Positions 16,270-25,491 of a stretch of DNA of 64,000 nt are shown here, piece by piece (positions within the stretch are counted from its first letter, which is position 1; the number at the start of each line of letters is the position of its first letter). Origin of the DNA: Actibacterium sp. XHP0104 (GTDB lineage Bacteria; Pseudomonadota; Alphaproteobacteria; Rhodobacterales; Rhodobacteraceae); contig NZ_JAOWLE010000005.1 in the NCBI RefSeq assembly GCF_025751515.1, forward strand, positions 1 to 64,000. Reading direction: 5' to 3'. The translations under genes were made by a program, and so were the position numbers. Under the pieces are notes generated by a model. That model searched no databases. It saw nothing but the letters and a program-made list of their open reading frames with translations, and was not told the origin of the DNA.

Positions 16270-17508
16270 TCAGTCCTTGGTTTCCATCTCAAAACCAAGG
16301 TGCTTGGCCACGGTGAAAATGTCCTTGTCGCCACGACCGCACATATTCATCACGATGATATGGTCACGCGGCAGGTCGGGGGCGATTTTCATCACATGGG
16401 CCAGGGCGTGGCTGGGCTCTAGCGCGGGGATGATGCCCTCGGTGGTGCAGCACATCTGGAACGCCTCAAGCGCCTCTTTGTCGGTGATCGACACGTATTC
16501 GGCGCGGCCAGTATCGTGCAGCCAGGAATGCTCGGGCCCGATGCCGGGGTAATCGAGACCGGCCGAGATCGAATGACCTTCGAGGATCTGGCCGTCGTCA
16601 TCCTGCAACAGATAGGTGCGGTTGCCGTGCAGCACGCCCGGACGCCCGCCGGTCAGGCTGGCGCAATGCTCCATCTTTTCGTTCACGCCCTTGCCGCCGG
16701 CCTCGACCCCGATGATGCGCACCGATTTGTCGTCGAGGAACGGGAAGAACAGCCCCATCGCGTTCGAGCCGCCACCGATGGCCGCGATCAGCGTGTCGGG
16801 CAGACGGCCTTCGCCCTCTTGCTCTTCCAGCTGCCAGCGGACCTCTTTGCCGATGATGGCCTGGAAATCGCGCACCATCGCCGGATAGGGATGCGGACCG
16901 GCCACGGTGCCGATGCAATAGAACGTGTCGCGCACATTGGTCACCCAGTCGCGCAGGGCGTCGTTCATCGCGTCTTTCAGCGTGCCGCGGCCCGACGTCA
17001 CCGGCACCACCTTGGCGCCCAGCAGGCGCATGCGGAATACGTTGGGGGCCTGGCGCTCGACATCATGCGCGCCCATGTAGACCACGCATTCCAGCCCGAA
17101 ACGGGCACAGACCGTCGCCGTGGCCACGCCATGCTGGCCGGCCCCGGTTTCGGCGATGATCCGGGTCTTGCCCATGCGGCGTGCCAGCAGGATCTGGCCC
17201 AGCACGTTATTGATCTTGTGCGCGCCGGTGTGGTTCAGCTCGTCGCGTTTGAGATAGATCTTGGCGCCGCCCAGATGCTCGGTCAGGCGCTCGGCGTAAT
17301 ACAGCGGGCTGGGACGGCCCACATAGTATTTCCACAGATAGTCCATCTCGGCCCAGAAATCGGTGTCGGTCTTGGCCTTTTCGTATTGCTCTTGCAGGCT
17401 GAGGATCAGCGGCATCAGGGTTTCCGACACGAACCGTCCGCCGAAATCGCCGAAGCGGCCGTTTTCGTCCGGGCCGGTCATGAAGCTGTTGAAAAGGTCA
17501 TTGGCCAT
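16270..17508 (-). CDS. trpB: Tryptophan synthase beta subunit
   Basis: 412 residues. PLP enzyme that joins indole with serine to give tryptophan; the PLP lysine is Lys98 in HTGAHKIN, and the phosphate loop GGGSNAMG is present. It follows trpF by 76 nt in the order ihfB-lapA-trpF-trpB and ends at a good terminator. It would partner the TrpA made from 8640-9431. Confidence 0.98.
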   Translation of the reverse strand: MANDLFNSFMTGPDENGRFGDFGGRFVSETLMPLILSLQEQYEKAKTDTDFWAEMDYLWKYYVGRPSPLYYAERLTEHLGGAKIYLKRDELNHTGAHKINNVLGQILLARRMGKTRIIAETGAGQHGVATATVCARFGLECVVYMGAHDVERQAPNVFRMRLLGAKVVPVTSGRGTLKDAMNDALRDWVTNVRDTFYCIGTVAGPHPYPAMVRDFQAIIGKEVRWQLEEQEGEGRLPDTLIAAIGGGSNAMGLFFPFLDDKSVRIIGVEAGGKGVNEKMEHCASLTGGRPGVLHGNRTYLLQDDDGQILEGHSISAGLDYPGIGPEHSWLHDTGRAEYVSITDKEALEAFQMCCTTEGIIPALEPSHALAHVMKIAPDLPRDHIIVMNMCGRGDKDIFTVAKHLGFEMETKD

Positions 17509-17584
17509 GGGTGCCTCCGCTGGGTTTGCTCAGGCGTTTAATGGTTTCGCACTGTGCGGTAAAGCGGCGGGCCGGAAAAATCGG

Positions 17585-18235
17585 TTATCCGCGAGCCGCC
17601 GCCTTGACGAATGCCTCGATCAGGGCCGCATCCTTGACGCCCGGTGCGCTTTCGACGCCCGAAGACACATCGACCTGCCGCGCCCCGGTCAGGCGCGCGG
17701 CCTCGGCCACGTTGTCGGGCGTCAGGCCACCGGCCAGCATCCAGGGGCGCGTCCAGTATTTGCGCGCGGCCAGCAGCCGCCAGTCGAAGGACAGCCCGTT
17801 GCCCCCCGGCAGATCGGCGCCCTTGGGCGGCTTGGCGTCGATCAACAGCTGGTCGGCCACGGCGGCATAGGCGTCGATCTGGTCAAGGTCCTGCGCGTCG
17901 GCCACGCCGATCGCCTTCATCACCGGCAGGCCGTAGCGGGCGCGCAGATCGGCGACGCGCTGCGGGCTTTCATGGCCATGCAGCTGCAACATGTCCAGCG
18001 GCACCCGATCCATGATCGCATCCAGCGTGGCGTCATCGGCATCGACAACCAGCCCGACCTTGGCCACGCCGGGCGGCACGTCAAAGGCCAGCTCGGCCGC
18101 CTGCTCGACGCTGACATTGCGCGGTGATTTCGGAAAAAACACAAAGCCCACATAGGTGGCCCCGGCAGCAACGGCCGCCGCCACGTGCTCGGCCGTTTTC
18201 AGGCCGCAAATCTTGACGCGAATATTCGAGGTCAT
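17585..18235 (-). CDS. trpF: Phosphoribosylanthranilate isomerase
   Basis: 216-residue TIM barrel catalysing the Amadori step of tryptophan synthesis. The N-terminal VKICGLKT strand (catalytic Cys) and the C-terminal [10 protein letters not shown] and [14 protein letters not shown] motifs are canonical. It lies 9 nt after the lapA-like gene, so is probably in the ihfB transcript. Confidence 0.96.
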   Translation of the reverse strand: MTSNIRVKICGLKTAEHVAAAVAAGATYVGFVFFPKSPRNVSVEQAAELAFDVPPGVAKVGLVVDADDATLDAIMDRVPLDMLQLHGHESPQRVADLRARYGLPVMKAIGVADAQDLDQIDAYAAVADQLLIDAKPPKGADLPGGNGLSFDWRLLAARKYWTRPWMLAGGLTPDNVAEAARLTGARQVDVSSGVESAPGVKDAALIEAFVKAAARG

Positions 18236-18244
18236 GGCGCCGGT

Positions 18245-18607
18245 TTATCCGGCTTTGCCGCCGCCCTCAAGCAGGGCCAGAACCTCGTCCTTGTGTTCGG
18301 GCTTGTCCTTGCGCAGGCGCTTGACCTCGCGCTCCAGCACACGAGCGTCACGCTGGGCCTGGCTGGCCTTGGCACGGTGCTTGGCCTCGCGCAGCCATTC
18401 CCAGAAGAACCCGATCAGCAGGCCCGCGATGATGCCGCCAAAGACGACCAGGAACAGCGGCAGCTCGATCGCCCAGGTCAGGCCGGTGTAATGGGCCATC
18501 TCTTCGGGCAGCAGCCGCAGGGTGACAACCTGGCGGTTGGCAAGGGCAACGGTGATCAGGCAAATGCCCAATACCGCAAGAAAACCGTAGCGCAGATAAC
18601 GCAGCAT
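18245..18607 (-). CDS. LapA-domain (DUF1049) inner-membrane protein
   Basis: 120 residues. Two transmembrane helices (about 6-24 and 48-70) are followed by a basic coiled-coil-like cytoplasmic tail (about 72-112). It matches the lipopolysaccharide assembly protein A domain; in E. coli LapA works with LapB in LPS control. The position after ihfB is conserved in many proteobacteria. There is no lapB gene beside it. Confidence 0.85.
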   Translation of the reverse strand: MLRYLRYGFLAVLGICLITVALANRQVVTLRLLPEEMAHYTGLTWAIELPLFLVVFGGIIAGLLIGFFWEWLREAKHRAKASQAQRDARVLEREVKRLRKDKPEHKDEVLALLEGGGKAG

Positions 18608-18623
18608 ATAAGCCTCGGTCAGA

Positions 18624-18902
18624 TCAGTTGTCGTTCAGACGGTCGCGCAGCAGTTTACCGGTCTTGAAGAAGGGTACGCATTTTTCTTCGACCTCGACCG
18701 ATTCACCGGTGCGCGGGTTGCGGCCGGTGCGGGCGTCGCGTTGCTTGACCGAGAATGCGCCAAAGCCGCGCAGCTCGACACGATCGCCCGACGACATCGC
18801 ATCGATGATCTCTTCGAAGATCGTGTTCACGATCCGCTCGGCCTGGTTGAGGTTGAGCTCATGTTCATCCGCGATCTTCTGGATCAGTTCCGACCGGATC
18901 AT
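18624..18902 (-). CDS. ihfB: Integration host factor beta subunit
   Basis: 92 residues, a DNA-bending HU/IHF-family protein. It has the N-terminal [11 protein letters not shown] and the beta-arm region [23 protein letters not shown] with the intercalating proline. The [10 protein letters not shown] arm and the position directly after rpsA identify it as the beta subunit rather than HU. The 295 nt between it and rpsA hold the rpsA terminator and presumably the ihfB promoter. Confidence 0.95.
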   Translation of the reverse strand: MIRSELIQKIADEHELNLNQAERIVNTIFEEIIDAMSSGDRVELRGFGAFSVKQRDARTGRNPRTGESVEVEEKCVPFFKTGKLLRDRLNDN

Positions 18903-19142
18903 TGGTTTTCGTCCCCCCCGGGAAACGCCACATGGGCGCGTTTATCATTGACTTGAGCGCCTCAAATATATGCGGGAATTCATCGTGGAGAAACAGGAAC
19001 CATCGGAAAACTAAGAGAAACTGCCCATTTACACCCAATCTGACGGAGGGTTTTCCATACTTCTGCGGCGCGGCACGGCATTTCCCGGCGCGCAAACGGG
19101 CTGGTTGCGCCGTGCATGCCACAGTTGATTCGGCAAAAACAA

Positions 19143-19169
19143 ACGGCCCCGCCGGTATGGCGGGGCCGT
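19143..19169 (-). terminator. Rho-independent terminator of rpsA
   Basis: A perfect 11-bp stem (ACGGCCCCGCC / GGCGGGGCCGT) with a 5-nt loop, 28 nt after the rpsA stop, followed on the minus strand by TTTGTTTTTG. It separates rpsA from ihfB. Confidence 0.9.
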
Positions 19170-19197
19170 CCGATACCGGGCCGATGGCCCGTTGTTC

Positions 19198-20877
19198 TTA
19201 TTCGCCGCCCTTCAGAGCAGCGCCCAGGATATCGCCCAGCGAGGCGCCCGAGTCGGACGAGCCATACTGTTCGACGGCCTCTTTCTCTTCGGCGATCTCG
19301 CGCGCCTTGATCGACAGGCCCAGACGGCGGGTCTTGCTGTCGACGTTGGTCACGCGCACGTCAAGCTTGTCACCGACCTGGAAGCGCTCGGGGCGCTGCT
19401 CGGCACGGTCACGCGACAGGTCGCTGCGGCGGATGAAGGATTTCATGCCTTCGTATTCCACCTCGATGCCACCATCCTCGATCGAGGTCACTTCGACGGT
19501 GATGATCGAGCCACGCTTGACGCCATCGACGGCTTCGGCAAAGGCGTCGCCGCCCAGAGCCTTGACGCTGAGCGAGATACGCTCTTTCTCGATGTCCACC
19601 TCGGTGACGACGGCCTTGACCATGTCGCCCTTGTGGTAGTTCTGGATGGCTTCTTCGCCGCGCTGATCCCACGACAGGTCCGATAGGTGAACCATGCCGT
19701 CGATGTCGTTTTCCAGACCGATGAACAGACCGAATTCGGTGATGTTCTTGACCTCGCCCTCGACCTGAGTGCCTTCGGGGTGGGTTTCGGCGAACACTTC
19801 CCACGGGTTGCGCATGGTCTGTTTCAGACCCAGCGAAACGCGGCGCTTGGCGGTGTCGATTTCCAGAACCATGACGTCAACCTCTTGCGAGGTCGAAACG
19901 ATCTTGCCGGGGTGAACGTTCTTCTTGGTCCACGACATTTCCGACACGTGCACCAGGCCTTCGACGCCGGGCTCCAGCTCGACGAACGCACCGTAATCGG
20001 TGATGTTGGTGACGCGGCCGGTATGAACCGAGGCCAGCGGGAACTTGGCTTCGACGGCATCCCACGGGTCGGCCTGCAGCTGTTTCATGCCCAGGCTGAT
20101 ACGGTGAGTGTCCTTGTTGATCTTGATGACCTGAACCTTGACGGTCTCGCCGATCGCCAGGATCTCCGACGGGTGGTTGACGCGGCGCCAGGCCATGTCG
20201 GTGACGTGCAGCAGGCCGTCAACGCCGCCCAGGTCAACGAACGCACCATATTCGGTGATGTTCTTGACCACGCCGTCCACGGCATCGCCTTCGCTCAGCT
20301 TGCCGATAACCTCGGCGCGCTGTTCGGCACGCGATTCTTCCAGGATGGCGCGGCGCGACACGACGATGTTGCCACGGCGGCGGTCCATTTTCAGGATCTG
20401 GAAGGGCTGCTTCAGACCCATCAGCGGGCCGGCGTCGCGCACGGGGCGCACATCAACCTGAGAGCCGGGCAGGAACGCAACAGCGCCGCCCAGATCGACG
20501 GTAAAGCCACCTTTGACGCGGCCAAAGATCGCGCCTTCGACGCGGGCGTCGTCGGCATAGGCTTTTTCCAGGCGGTCCCAGGCTTCTTCGCGGCGGGCCT
20601 TGTCACGGCTGATGACGGCTTCGCCACGGGCGTTCTCGACGCGGTCCAGATAGACCTCGACGTCGTCGCCAACTTCGATTTCGGGAGCTTCGCCAGGATT
20701 TGCGAATTCTTTCAGATCAACGCGGCCTTCCATCTTGTAGCCGACGTCGATGATGGCCTGGCCTGCCTCGATGGCAATGACGCGGCCTTTGACGACAGAG
20801 CCCTCGGCGGGGGTGTCGATTTCGAAGCTTTCGTTCAGGAGGGCTTCGAATTCCTCCATAGATACGTTCTGAGCCAT
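19198..20877 (-). CDS. rpsA: 30S ribosomal protein S1
   Basis: 559 residues from ATG 20877 (the frame stays open upstream but the MAQNVSMEEFEALL start is the conserved one). Six S1/OB repeats are visible by their VEGxVxxITxFGxFV-type cores, e.g. GVVKNITEYGAFVDLGGVDG, GRVTNITDYGAFVEL and GEVKNITEFGLFIGL. S1 helps mRNA binding on the 30S subunit. Order aroA-cmk-rpsA-ihfB is typical for proteobacteria. It has its own promoter and structured leader upstream. Confidence 0.98.
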   Translation of the reverse strand: MAQNVSMEEFEALLNESFEIDTPAEGSVVKGRVIAIEAGQAIIDVGYKMEGRVDLKEFANPGEAPEIEVGDDVEVYLDRVENARGEAVISRDKARREEAWDRLEKAYADDARVEGAIFGRVKGGFTVDLGGAVAFLPGSQVDVRPVRDAGPLMGLKQPFQILKMDRRRGNIVVSRRAILEESRAEQRAEVIGKLSEGDAVDGVVKNITEYGAFVDLGGVDGLLHVTDMAWRRVNHPSEILAIGETVKVQVIKINKDTHRISLGMKQLQADPWDAVEAKFPLASVHTGRVTNITDYGAFVELEPGVEGLVHVSEMSWTKKNVHPGKIVSTSQEVDVMVLEIDTAKRRVSLGLKQTMRNPWEVFAETHPEGTQVEGEVKNITEFGLFIGLENDIDGMVHLSDLSWDQRGEEAIQNYHKGDMVKAVVTEVDIEKERISLSVKALGGDAFAEAVDGVKRGSIITVEVTSIEDGGIEVEYEGMKSFIRRSDLSRDRAEQRPERFQVGDKLDVRVTNVDSKTRRLGLSIKAREIAEEKEAVEQYGSSDSGASLGDILGAALKGGE

Positions 20878-20985
20878 GTGGTCTCGGGTTCCTTTACAAA
20901 CGTTTTTTCTGGCCGAGCGGTTGTCTCCGCCGGTCTTGGTTGGTGTCCGCCTTGGGCGAACGGGTTGGTCCGGGCGGGTCATAAA

Positions 20986-21027
20986 ACAAAGAGGGCCGGA
21001 TGTTCCGACCCTGCTCGTCTCTTTTGT
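20986..21027 (-). promoter_or_regulatory. rpsA leader stem-loop
   Basis: In the transcript, ACAAAAGAG then AGGGTCGG pair with CCGGCCCT and CTTTGT around an AACAT loop, with a six-base internal bulge on one side. It is roughly 110 nt before the rpsA start. S1 synthesis is autoregulated through leader structure in E. coli; a similar job is plausible here, though the sequence is not the enterobacterial one. Confidence 0.45.
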
Positions 21028-21059
21028 TCTATGGCTTTGATCGCCTTGTCGACGGGCGC

Positions 21060-21088
21060 GGTATAGTGCCGTTTTGCCTTACAGGCAA
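21060..21088 (-). promoter_or_regulatory. Sigma-70 promoter of rpsA
   Basis: On the minus strand TTGCCT (21088-21083) and TATACC (21065-21060) are 17 nt apart, a good housekeeping promoter. It would give an rpsA leader of about 170 nt including the stem-loop. Confidence 0.65.
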
Positions 21089-21133
21089 GCCCTGAACAGA
21101 TTGCGCGCGCTTTCGCGCGCATTGTTATATCTC

Positions 21134-21240
21134 GCGGCCTGCGGCCGCTCGGGATGCCTCCGGCGGGGATACTTTACCAAAGAAGAAACCTGGCTTCTTT
21201 TTCGTCCAAATATCCCGGGGTCCGGGGCAGCGCCCCGGTA
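21134..21240. repeat. Roseobacter-style intergenic palindromic repeat
   Basis: Contains in order a GCGGCC-rich palindrome and a CTCCGGCGGGGATA core, AAGAAG / CTTCTT with a T5 run (a terminator-like hairpin on the plus strand), and a perfect CCGGGGC / GCCCCGG hairpin (21222-21238). Elements of this layout recur between genes in Rhodobacteraceae genomes. Only one copy is present in this window, so repetition itself is from general knowledge. Confidence 0.5.
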
Positions 21241-21246
21241 CGGCGC

Positions 21247-21858
21247 TCAGGCGAGGCGGCGCGATTGGATATGGGCGATGGCGGCGGCGACGGCCTGGTC
21301 GATGGTCATTTGCGAAGTGTCCAGAACGACCGCATCCTCGGCGGGTTTCAGGGGCGCGGTGGCGCGGCTTTGATCGCGGCGGTCGCGTTCCTGAAGGTCG
21401 GCCAGCACCTGGTCGCGGGTGACGGATTGGCCCTTTTCGGTCAGCTCCAGGTAGCGACGTTCGGCGCGGACCTGATCCGAAGCGGTGACGTAGAGTTTTG
21501 CCTCGGCATCGGGGCAGATGACCGTGCCGATATCGCGGCCGTCGAGCACGGCGCCGCCGGCGCGGCGGGCAAAAGAGCGTTGGAAATCAACCAACGCGGC
21601 GCGGACCTCTGGCAGGGCCGCAACCTTGCTGGCGGCCTGGGCAACGGCGGGGGTGCGCAGGTCGTCGCGGTCAAAGTCGGCAGGGTCGAGGGTTTGCGCG
21701 GCCTCGATCGGGTCAAGCCCGGCCAGCATGCGCGCGCCGACGACGCGGTAGAGCAGCCCGGTATCGAGATGCGGCATGTCGAAATGCGCGGCCACCGCCT
21801 TGGAGATCGTGCCTTTGCCGGCGGCGGCGGGGCCGTCGATGGCGATGCAGAAGCTCAT
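21247..21858 (-). CDS. cmk: Cytidylate kinase
   Basis: 203 residues. It phosphorylates CMP/dCMP. The P-loop [11 protein letters not shown] is near residue 9, and the CMP-binding [13 protein letters not shown] motif is near 98. It overlaps the end of aroA by ATGA, so the two are translationally coupled. It is slightly shorter than the E. coli enzyme (227). Confidence 0.97.
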   Translation of the reverse strand: MSFCIAIDGPAAAGKGTISKAVAAHFDMPHLDTGLLYRVVGARMLAGLDPIEAAQTLDPADFDRDDLRTPAVAQAASKVAALPEVRAALVDFQRSFARRAGGAVLDGRDIGTVICPDAEAKLYVTASDQVRAERRYLELTEKGQSVTRDQVLADLQERDRRDQSRATAPLKPAEDAVVLDTSQMTIDQAVAAAIAHIQSRRLA

Positions 21859-23207
21859 GACTTGGTTCGCGCCAGATGCGCGCCCAGGCTTTCCATCAGC
21901 GGCTCGAAGATCGGGAAAGAGGTGGCGATGGGGCCGGCGTCATCGACGCTGATCGGCTGTTGCGACGCCATGCCGGCGCAGAGGAACGACATGGCGATGC
22001 GGTGATCCAGACGCGCCTGCGCGGTGGCGCCGCCGGGCAGCCCCCCTGCCCCCATGCCGCGGACGATGAACGTGTCTTCGTCCTCTTCGATGGTGGCGCC
22101 GCAGGCCTCGAGCCCGCGGGCCATGGCGTCGATCCGGTCGGATTCCTTGACGCGCAATTCCTTGACGCCGCGCATCACCGTCTTGCCGTTGGCAAAGGCC
22201 GCGACCACCGACAGGATCGGGTATTCGTCGATCATCGAGGGCGCGCGTTCGGGCGGCACCTCGATGCCTTGCATATTGTCCGAGAAGCGGGCTCGCAGGT
22301 CGGCGACGGGCTCGCCCCCCTCTTCGCGCAGGTTCTCGAATGTCAGCTCGGCCCCCATTTCCTGGAGCGTGGTGAAGAGGCCCGCGCGGGTCGGGTTGAG
22401 GCCGATACCCGGCACCAGCACGTCCGAGCCCGGCACGATCAGCGCGGCGCAGACCGGGAAGGCGGCGCTGGACGGGTCGCGCGGCACGGCGATGGTTTGC
22501 GGTTTCAGCTCGGGCTGGCCGGTCAGGGTGATGACGCGGCCTTCGGGGCTGTCATGGGTGGTGATTTCGGCGCCAAAGCCCGCCAGCATACGCTCGGTAT
22601 GGTCGCGGGTGGCTTCTTTCTCGATCACGACGGTCTGGCCGGGGGCGTTCAGCCCCGCCAGCAGCACCGCCGATTTCACCTGCGCCGACGGCACGGGCAC
22701 GACATAGCGCACGGGCACGGGGTTTTCGGCGCCCACGATGGTCATGGGCAGGCGCCCGCCCTGACGGCCATAAGAGCGCGCGCCGAACAGCGCCAGCGGA
22801 TCGGTGACGCGGCCCATCGGGCGGCCGCGCAGGCTGGCATCGCCGGTAAAGGTGGCGGAGATCGGCGAGGTCGCCATGCAGCCCATGATCAGGCGCACGC
22901 CGGTGCCCGAGTTGCCGCAGTCGATCACATCCTGCGGTTCGGCAAAGCCGCCTACGCCGACGCCGTTCACGACCCATTCGCCATGGCCCAGATGCGAGAC
23001 CTCTGCCCCGAAGGCGCGCATGGCCTTGGCGGTGTCCAGCACGTCCTGGCCTTCGAGCAGGCCGGTGATGCGGGTTTCTCCCACGGCCATCGCCCCGAAC
23101 AGCAGCGCGCGGTGCGAGATCGACTTGTCGCCGGGCACCTCGGCCACGCCGGACAGCGGGCCGCCTTTGCGGGCAGTCATCGGGATCGGGTCACCATGGC
23201 CGGACAT
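21855..23207 (-). CDS. aroA: 3-Phosphoshikimate 1-carboxyvinyltransferase (EPSP synthase)
   Basis: 450 residues. Penultimate-but-one step of the shikimate pathway: shikimate-3-phosphate plus PEP gives EPSP. It has [11 protein letters not shown] near 25, GNSGTGVRL near 100, [24 protein letters not shown] and the C-terminal [11 protein letters not shown]. The overall pattern ([21 protein letters not shown]) resembles class II CP4-like enzymes, but the position that is Ala in the CP4 GNAATG motif is Gly here. AGGAG eight bases before ATG 23207 fixes the start. Confidence 0.97.
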   Translation of the reverse strand: MSGHGDPIPMTARKGGPLSGVAEVPGDKSISHRALLFGAMAVGETRITGLLEGQDVLDTAKAMRAFGAEVSHLGHGEWVVNGVGVGGFAEPQDVIDCGNSGTGVRLIMGCMATSPISATFTGDASLRGRPMGRVTDPLALFGARSYGRQGGRLPMTIVGAENPVPVRYVVPVPSAQVKSAVLLAGLNAPGQTVVIEKEATRDHTERMLAGFGAEITTHDSPEGRVITLTGQPELKPQTIAVPRDPSSAAFPVCAALIVPGSDVLVPGIGLNPTRAGLFTTLQEMGAELTFENLREEGGEPVADLRARFSDNMQGIEVPPERAPSMIDEYPILSVVAAFANGKTVMRGVKELRVKESDRIDAMARGLEACGATIEEDEDTFIVRGMGAGGLPGGATAQARLDHRIAMSFLCAGMASQQPISVDDAGPIATSFPIFEPLMESLGAHLARTKS

Positions 23208-23270
23208 GTGGCTTGCTCCTATCGGAAAATTTGCGACAGGCTTAGCGAAACCGCTGGGGGTGGTCCACCG

Positions 23271-23753
23271 TCAATTGCGACGAGAGATCTTGCGGCCGGT
23301 CCTGGCCATGGTGATCAGCAGCGCGATGTTAACCGCGCCGGCCAGCAGCTCGGCCCATTGGGCGCGGTGATACCAAGGGTCAAAGGCGCCCTGCCCGGCC
23401 TTGGCTGCCAGATAAAAGGCCAGCGGCATCAGCACCAGCACCCCGTTGGCCGCGATCAGCGGCATCAGGCGGCGTTTGCGTTCGATCATCCGCCCGCGCC
23501 AGCCGCGCGACAGGTGCCGACCGCTGAGCGCGGCAAAGATCAAGGCCGGAACCAGCAGCAGAAAGCCCCAGGGGATGGCCTGTTTGACCCAAAGCGTTGC
23601 CTCGGGGTTGCCCCAGATCTTGGTCGCGACGGTTGCGCCCCAGAAGGTCATGATGGTCAACAGGCCGATCACGCCGGCGATCGGATGCAGGCGGCGCAAC
23701 AGGGCCTTGGATCCGGGGGCGGGTTTGGTGGCAGTGCGGGGTGTGGCGGGCAT
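23271..23753 (-). CDS. Four-helix membrane protein of unknown function
   Basis: 160 residues from ATG 23753. Hydrophobic segments lie at about 25-47, 59-79, 98-118 and 134-151, with a basic cytoplasmic loop (RGWRGRMIERKRR). I do not recognise a family. It is divergent from a MarR gene over a 77-nt gap with a perfect palindrome, so it is probably the MarR target. A small efflux- or stress-related membrane role is possible, not shown. Confidence 0.6.
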   Translation of the reverse strand: MPATPRTATKPAPGSKALLRRLHPIAGVIGLLTIMTFWGATVATKIWGNPEATLWVKQAIPWGFLLLVPALIFAALSGRHLSRGWRGRMIERKRRLMPLIAANGVLVLMPLAFYLAAKAGQGAFDPWYHRAQWAELLAGAVNIALLITMARTGRKISRRN

Positions 23754-23772
23754 GGTGGCCTCCTGCGACTCA

Positions 23773-23794
23773 ATTATATAGCTTACTATATAAT
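23773..23794. promoter_or_regulatory. Perfect palindrome, probable MarR operator
   Basis: ATTATATAG (23773-23781) and CTATATAAT (23786-23794) are perfect reverse complements with a CTTA spacer. It lies between the divergent membrane-protein and MarR genes; the AT-rich arms also contain -10-like sequence in both directions. The size and symmetry fit a MarR dimer. Confidence 0.7.
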
Positions 23795-23830
23795 ATTGCA
23801 TAGCCAGCTATTCAACATGTAGAACAGGCC

Positions 23831-24262
23831 ATGAGCTTCGATCCTTCCAGTTCCGCCGGATATCTGGCCAATCACATGGCGCGCCTGTTTGCCCAGCAGT
23901 TGCAGGCCCGCATCGCCCCACTGGGCCTGACGCCGGGGCAGTTTCCGGCCCTGCTGGCGCTATGGGCCAAAGACGGGCAAACCCAGCGCGAGCTGGTGCA
24001 AGAGCTGAATATCGAGCAGGCCACATTGGCGAATACGCTGACCCGGATGGAGCGCGACGGGCTGATCATTCGACAGCCCAACCCGGCGGACGGGCGGTCG
24101 ACCATCATTCGCCTGACCGCCAAGGCCAAGGCCCTGCAAAGCCCGGCCACAGGCGCCGCGAAAGAGGTCAACGCCATGGCGCTGGCTGGGCTGAGCGATC
24201 AGGAACGCGAGATGTTTCTGGGCGCCATGCGACAGATTATCCAGCAGCTCAAGCCAGACTAG
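23831..24262 (+). CDS. MarR-family transcriptional regulator
   Basis: 143 residues. A winged helix occupies about residues 33-100: QTQRELVQELNIEQATLANTLTRMERDGLI (recognition helix) and the wing RQPNPADGRSTIIRLT, flanked by dimerisation helices. Members usually repress an adjacent gene and are released by small phenolic or oxidised ligands. Divergent neighbour and palindrome indicate autoregulation plus control of the membrane-protein gene. Confidence 0.93.
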   Translation: MSFDPSSSAGYLANHMARLFAQQLQARIAPLGLTPGQFPALLALWAKDGQTQRELVQELNIEQATLANTLTRMERDGLIIRQPNPADGRSTIIRLTAKAKALQSPATGAAKEVNAMALAGLSDQEREMFLGAMRQIIQQLKPD

Positions 24263-24268
24263 GCCGGA

Positions 24269-24982
24269 TCAGACCCGGCGGAAGGTCAGGTAATGCGGCG
24301 TGCGGCCTTCGCGCAGGGCTTTTTGTTCGTAGCGCGTGGAAATCCAGTCGCCCCAGGGCTGACGCCAGTCCTCGGGGTGTTCGGCCAGCCATTCGAACCC
24401 GTGGCGCGGCACTTGTTCCAGCGTCTGGCGCACATAGTCGGGGATATCGGTCGCCACGCGAAAGATCGCGCCGGGTTTCAGCACGCGGGCCAGCGGCTCC
24501 AGATGATCGGGCGTCACGAACCGGCGGCGATGGTGGCGTTTTTTCGGCCACGGGTCTGGGTAGAGCAGAAACGCGCGCGAGATCGAGGCCTCGGGCAGCA
24601 CATCGAACATGTCGCGCACGTCGCCCGGATGCACGGCGACATTGTCGACCTCGGCCTGACGGATCTTGCCCAACAGCATCGCCACGCCGTTGATGAAAGG
24701 CTCGCACCCGATGATACCGACATCTGGGTTCTGCGCGGCCTGGTGCACCATGTGCTCGCCACCGCCAAAGCCGACCTCGAGCCAGACATCGCGCCCACCG
24801 AACAGCGCCTTGAGGTCAATCGGTGCGCGATCGGGGTTTTCGTCCCAACCGACCTTGCCGGGCGACAGCGCGTCGAGGTCGGTATCGAGGAATTCCTTAT
24901 GGGCATCGCGCAGCGTCTTGCCGTGGATGCGACCATAGAAATTGCGCCAAGGCGCCTGGGGATGTTTGTTCGAGCCGGTCAT
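24269..24982 (-). CDS. trmB: tRNA (guanine-N7-)-methyltransferase
   Basis: 237 residues from ATG 24982. SAM-dependent enzyme making m7G46 in tRNA. Motif I VGFGGGEH near 72, GCEPFINGV, and the family's LYPDPWPKKRHHRRRF are all present. It is the third gene of metK-queF-trmB; the product uses the SAM that MetK makes. It ends 6 nt from the convergent MarR gene. Confidence 0.97.
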   Translation of the reverse strand: MTGSNKHPQAPWRNFYGRIHGKTLRDAHKEFLDTDLDALSPGKVGWDENPDRAPIDLKALFGGRDVWLEVGFGGGEHMVHQAAQNPDVGIIGCEPFINGVAMLLGKIRQAEVDNVAVHPGDVRDMFDVLPEASISRAFLLYPDPWPKKRHHRRRFVTPDHLEPLARVLKPGAIFRVATDIPDYVRQTLEQVPRHGFEWLAEHPEDWRQPWGDWISTRYEQKALREGRTPHYLTFRRV

Positions 24983-25023
24983 GGCCGCGCACTTAACCGA
25001 AAGGCGCTGGCGGTGCAATCGGT

Positions 25024-25488
25024 CTAGCCGCGCCCGCGATAGGGCGACACGCCCTGATCTGGGATCCATACGCCCTCGGGCGGGGTGCCGGTCTGCCAGA
25101 ACACGTCGATCGGGATGCCGCCGCGCGGATACCAATAGGCCCCGATCCGCAGCCAGTCTGGATCAAGCAAGTTAACCAGCCGCTTGGCGATGTCGATGGT
25201 GCAATCCTCGTGAAAGGCGCCATGATTGCGGAAGGAATGCAGGTAAAGCTTGAGCGACTTGGATTCCACCAGCCAGTCGCGCGGCACATAGTCGATGACG
25301 ATATGTGCGAAATCGGGCTGGCCGGTCATCGGGCAGATCGAGGTGAACTCGGGCGCGGTGAACCGCACCACGTATTGCGTGCCCGAATGGCCGGCGGGCA
25401 CCTTCTCCAGGATCGCCTCTTCGGGGCTTTGCGGGGCCTCGACATTGCTGCCAAGCTGGCTAAGGCCCGAAACGTCGGTCTTGGGCAT
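25024..25488 (-). CDS. queF: NADPH-dependent preQ0 reductase QueF
   Basis: 154 residues, the single-domain type. It reduces the nitrile of preQ0 to preQ1 in queuosine synthesis. Catalytic Cys52 and Asp59 lie in [13 protein letters not shown], and the QueF motif [14 protein letters not shown] is present. It starts 3 nt after the metK stop and precedes trmB, so metK, queF and trmB share a transcript and the SAM/SAH riboswitch. No preQ1 riboswitch is possible in that gap. Confidence 0.96.
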   Translation of the reverse strand: MPKTDVSGLSQLGSNVEAPQSPEEAILEKVPAGHSGTQYVVRFTAPEFTSICPMTGQPDFAHIVIDYVPRDWLVESKSLKLYLHSFRNHGAFHEDCTIDIAKRLVNLLDPDWLRIGAYWYPRGGIPIDVFWQTGTPPEGVWIPDQGVSPYRGRG

Positions 25489-25491
25489 GGA

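Larger units (their letters stand above)
20878..21246. other. 369-nt intergenic region cmk-rpsA
   Basis: Contains no gene. From the rpsA side: an unstructured stretch (20878-20985), the leader hairpin (20986-21027), the promoter (21060-21088), a palindrome (TTGCGCGCGC region, 21111-21133) and a Roseobacter-style repeat with two more hairpins (21134-21240). Confidence 0.7.

Noticed and set aside
21855-23207. CP4-type glyphosate-insensitive EPSP synthase
   Set aside because: The overall pattern is class II-like, but the residue that is Ala in CP4 (GNAATG) is Gly here (GNSGTG).
21876-23822. 648-codon open frame on the plus strand
   Set aside because: Antisense shadow of aroA and the membrane-protein gene, with no recognisable domain.
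25489-25491. preQ1 riboswitch for queF
   Set aside because: Only 3 nt separate metK and queF, so there is no room.
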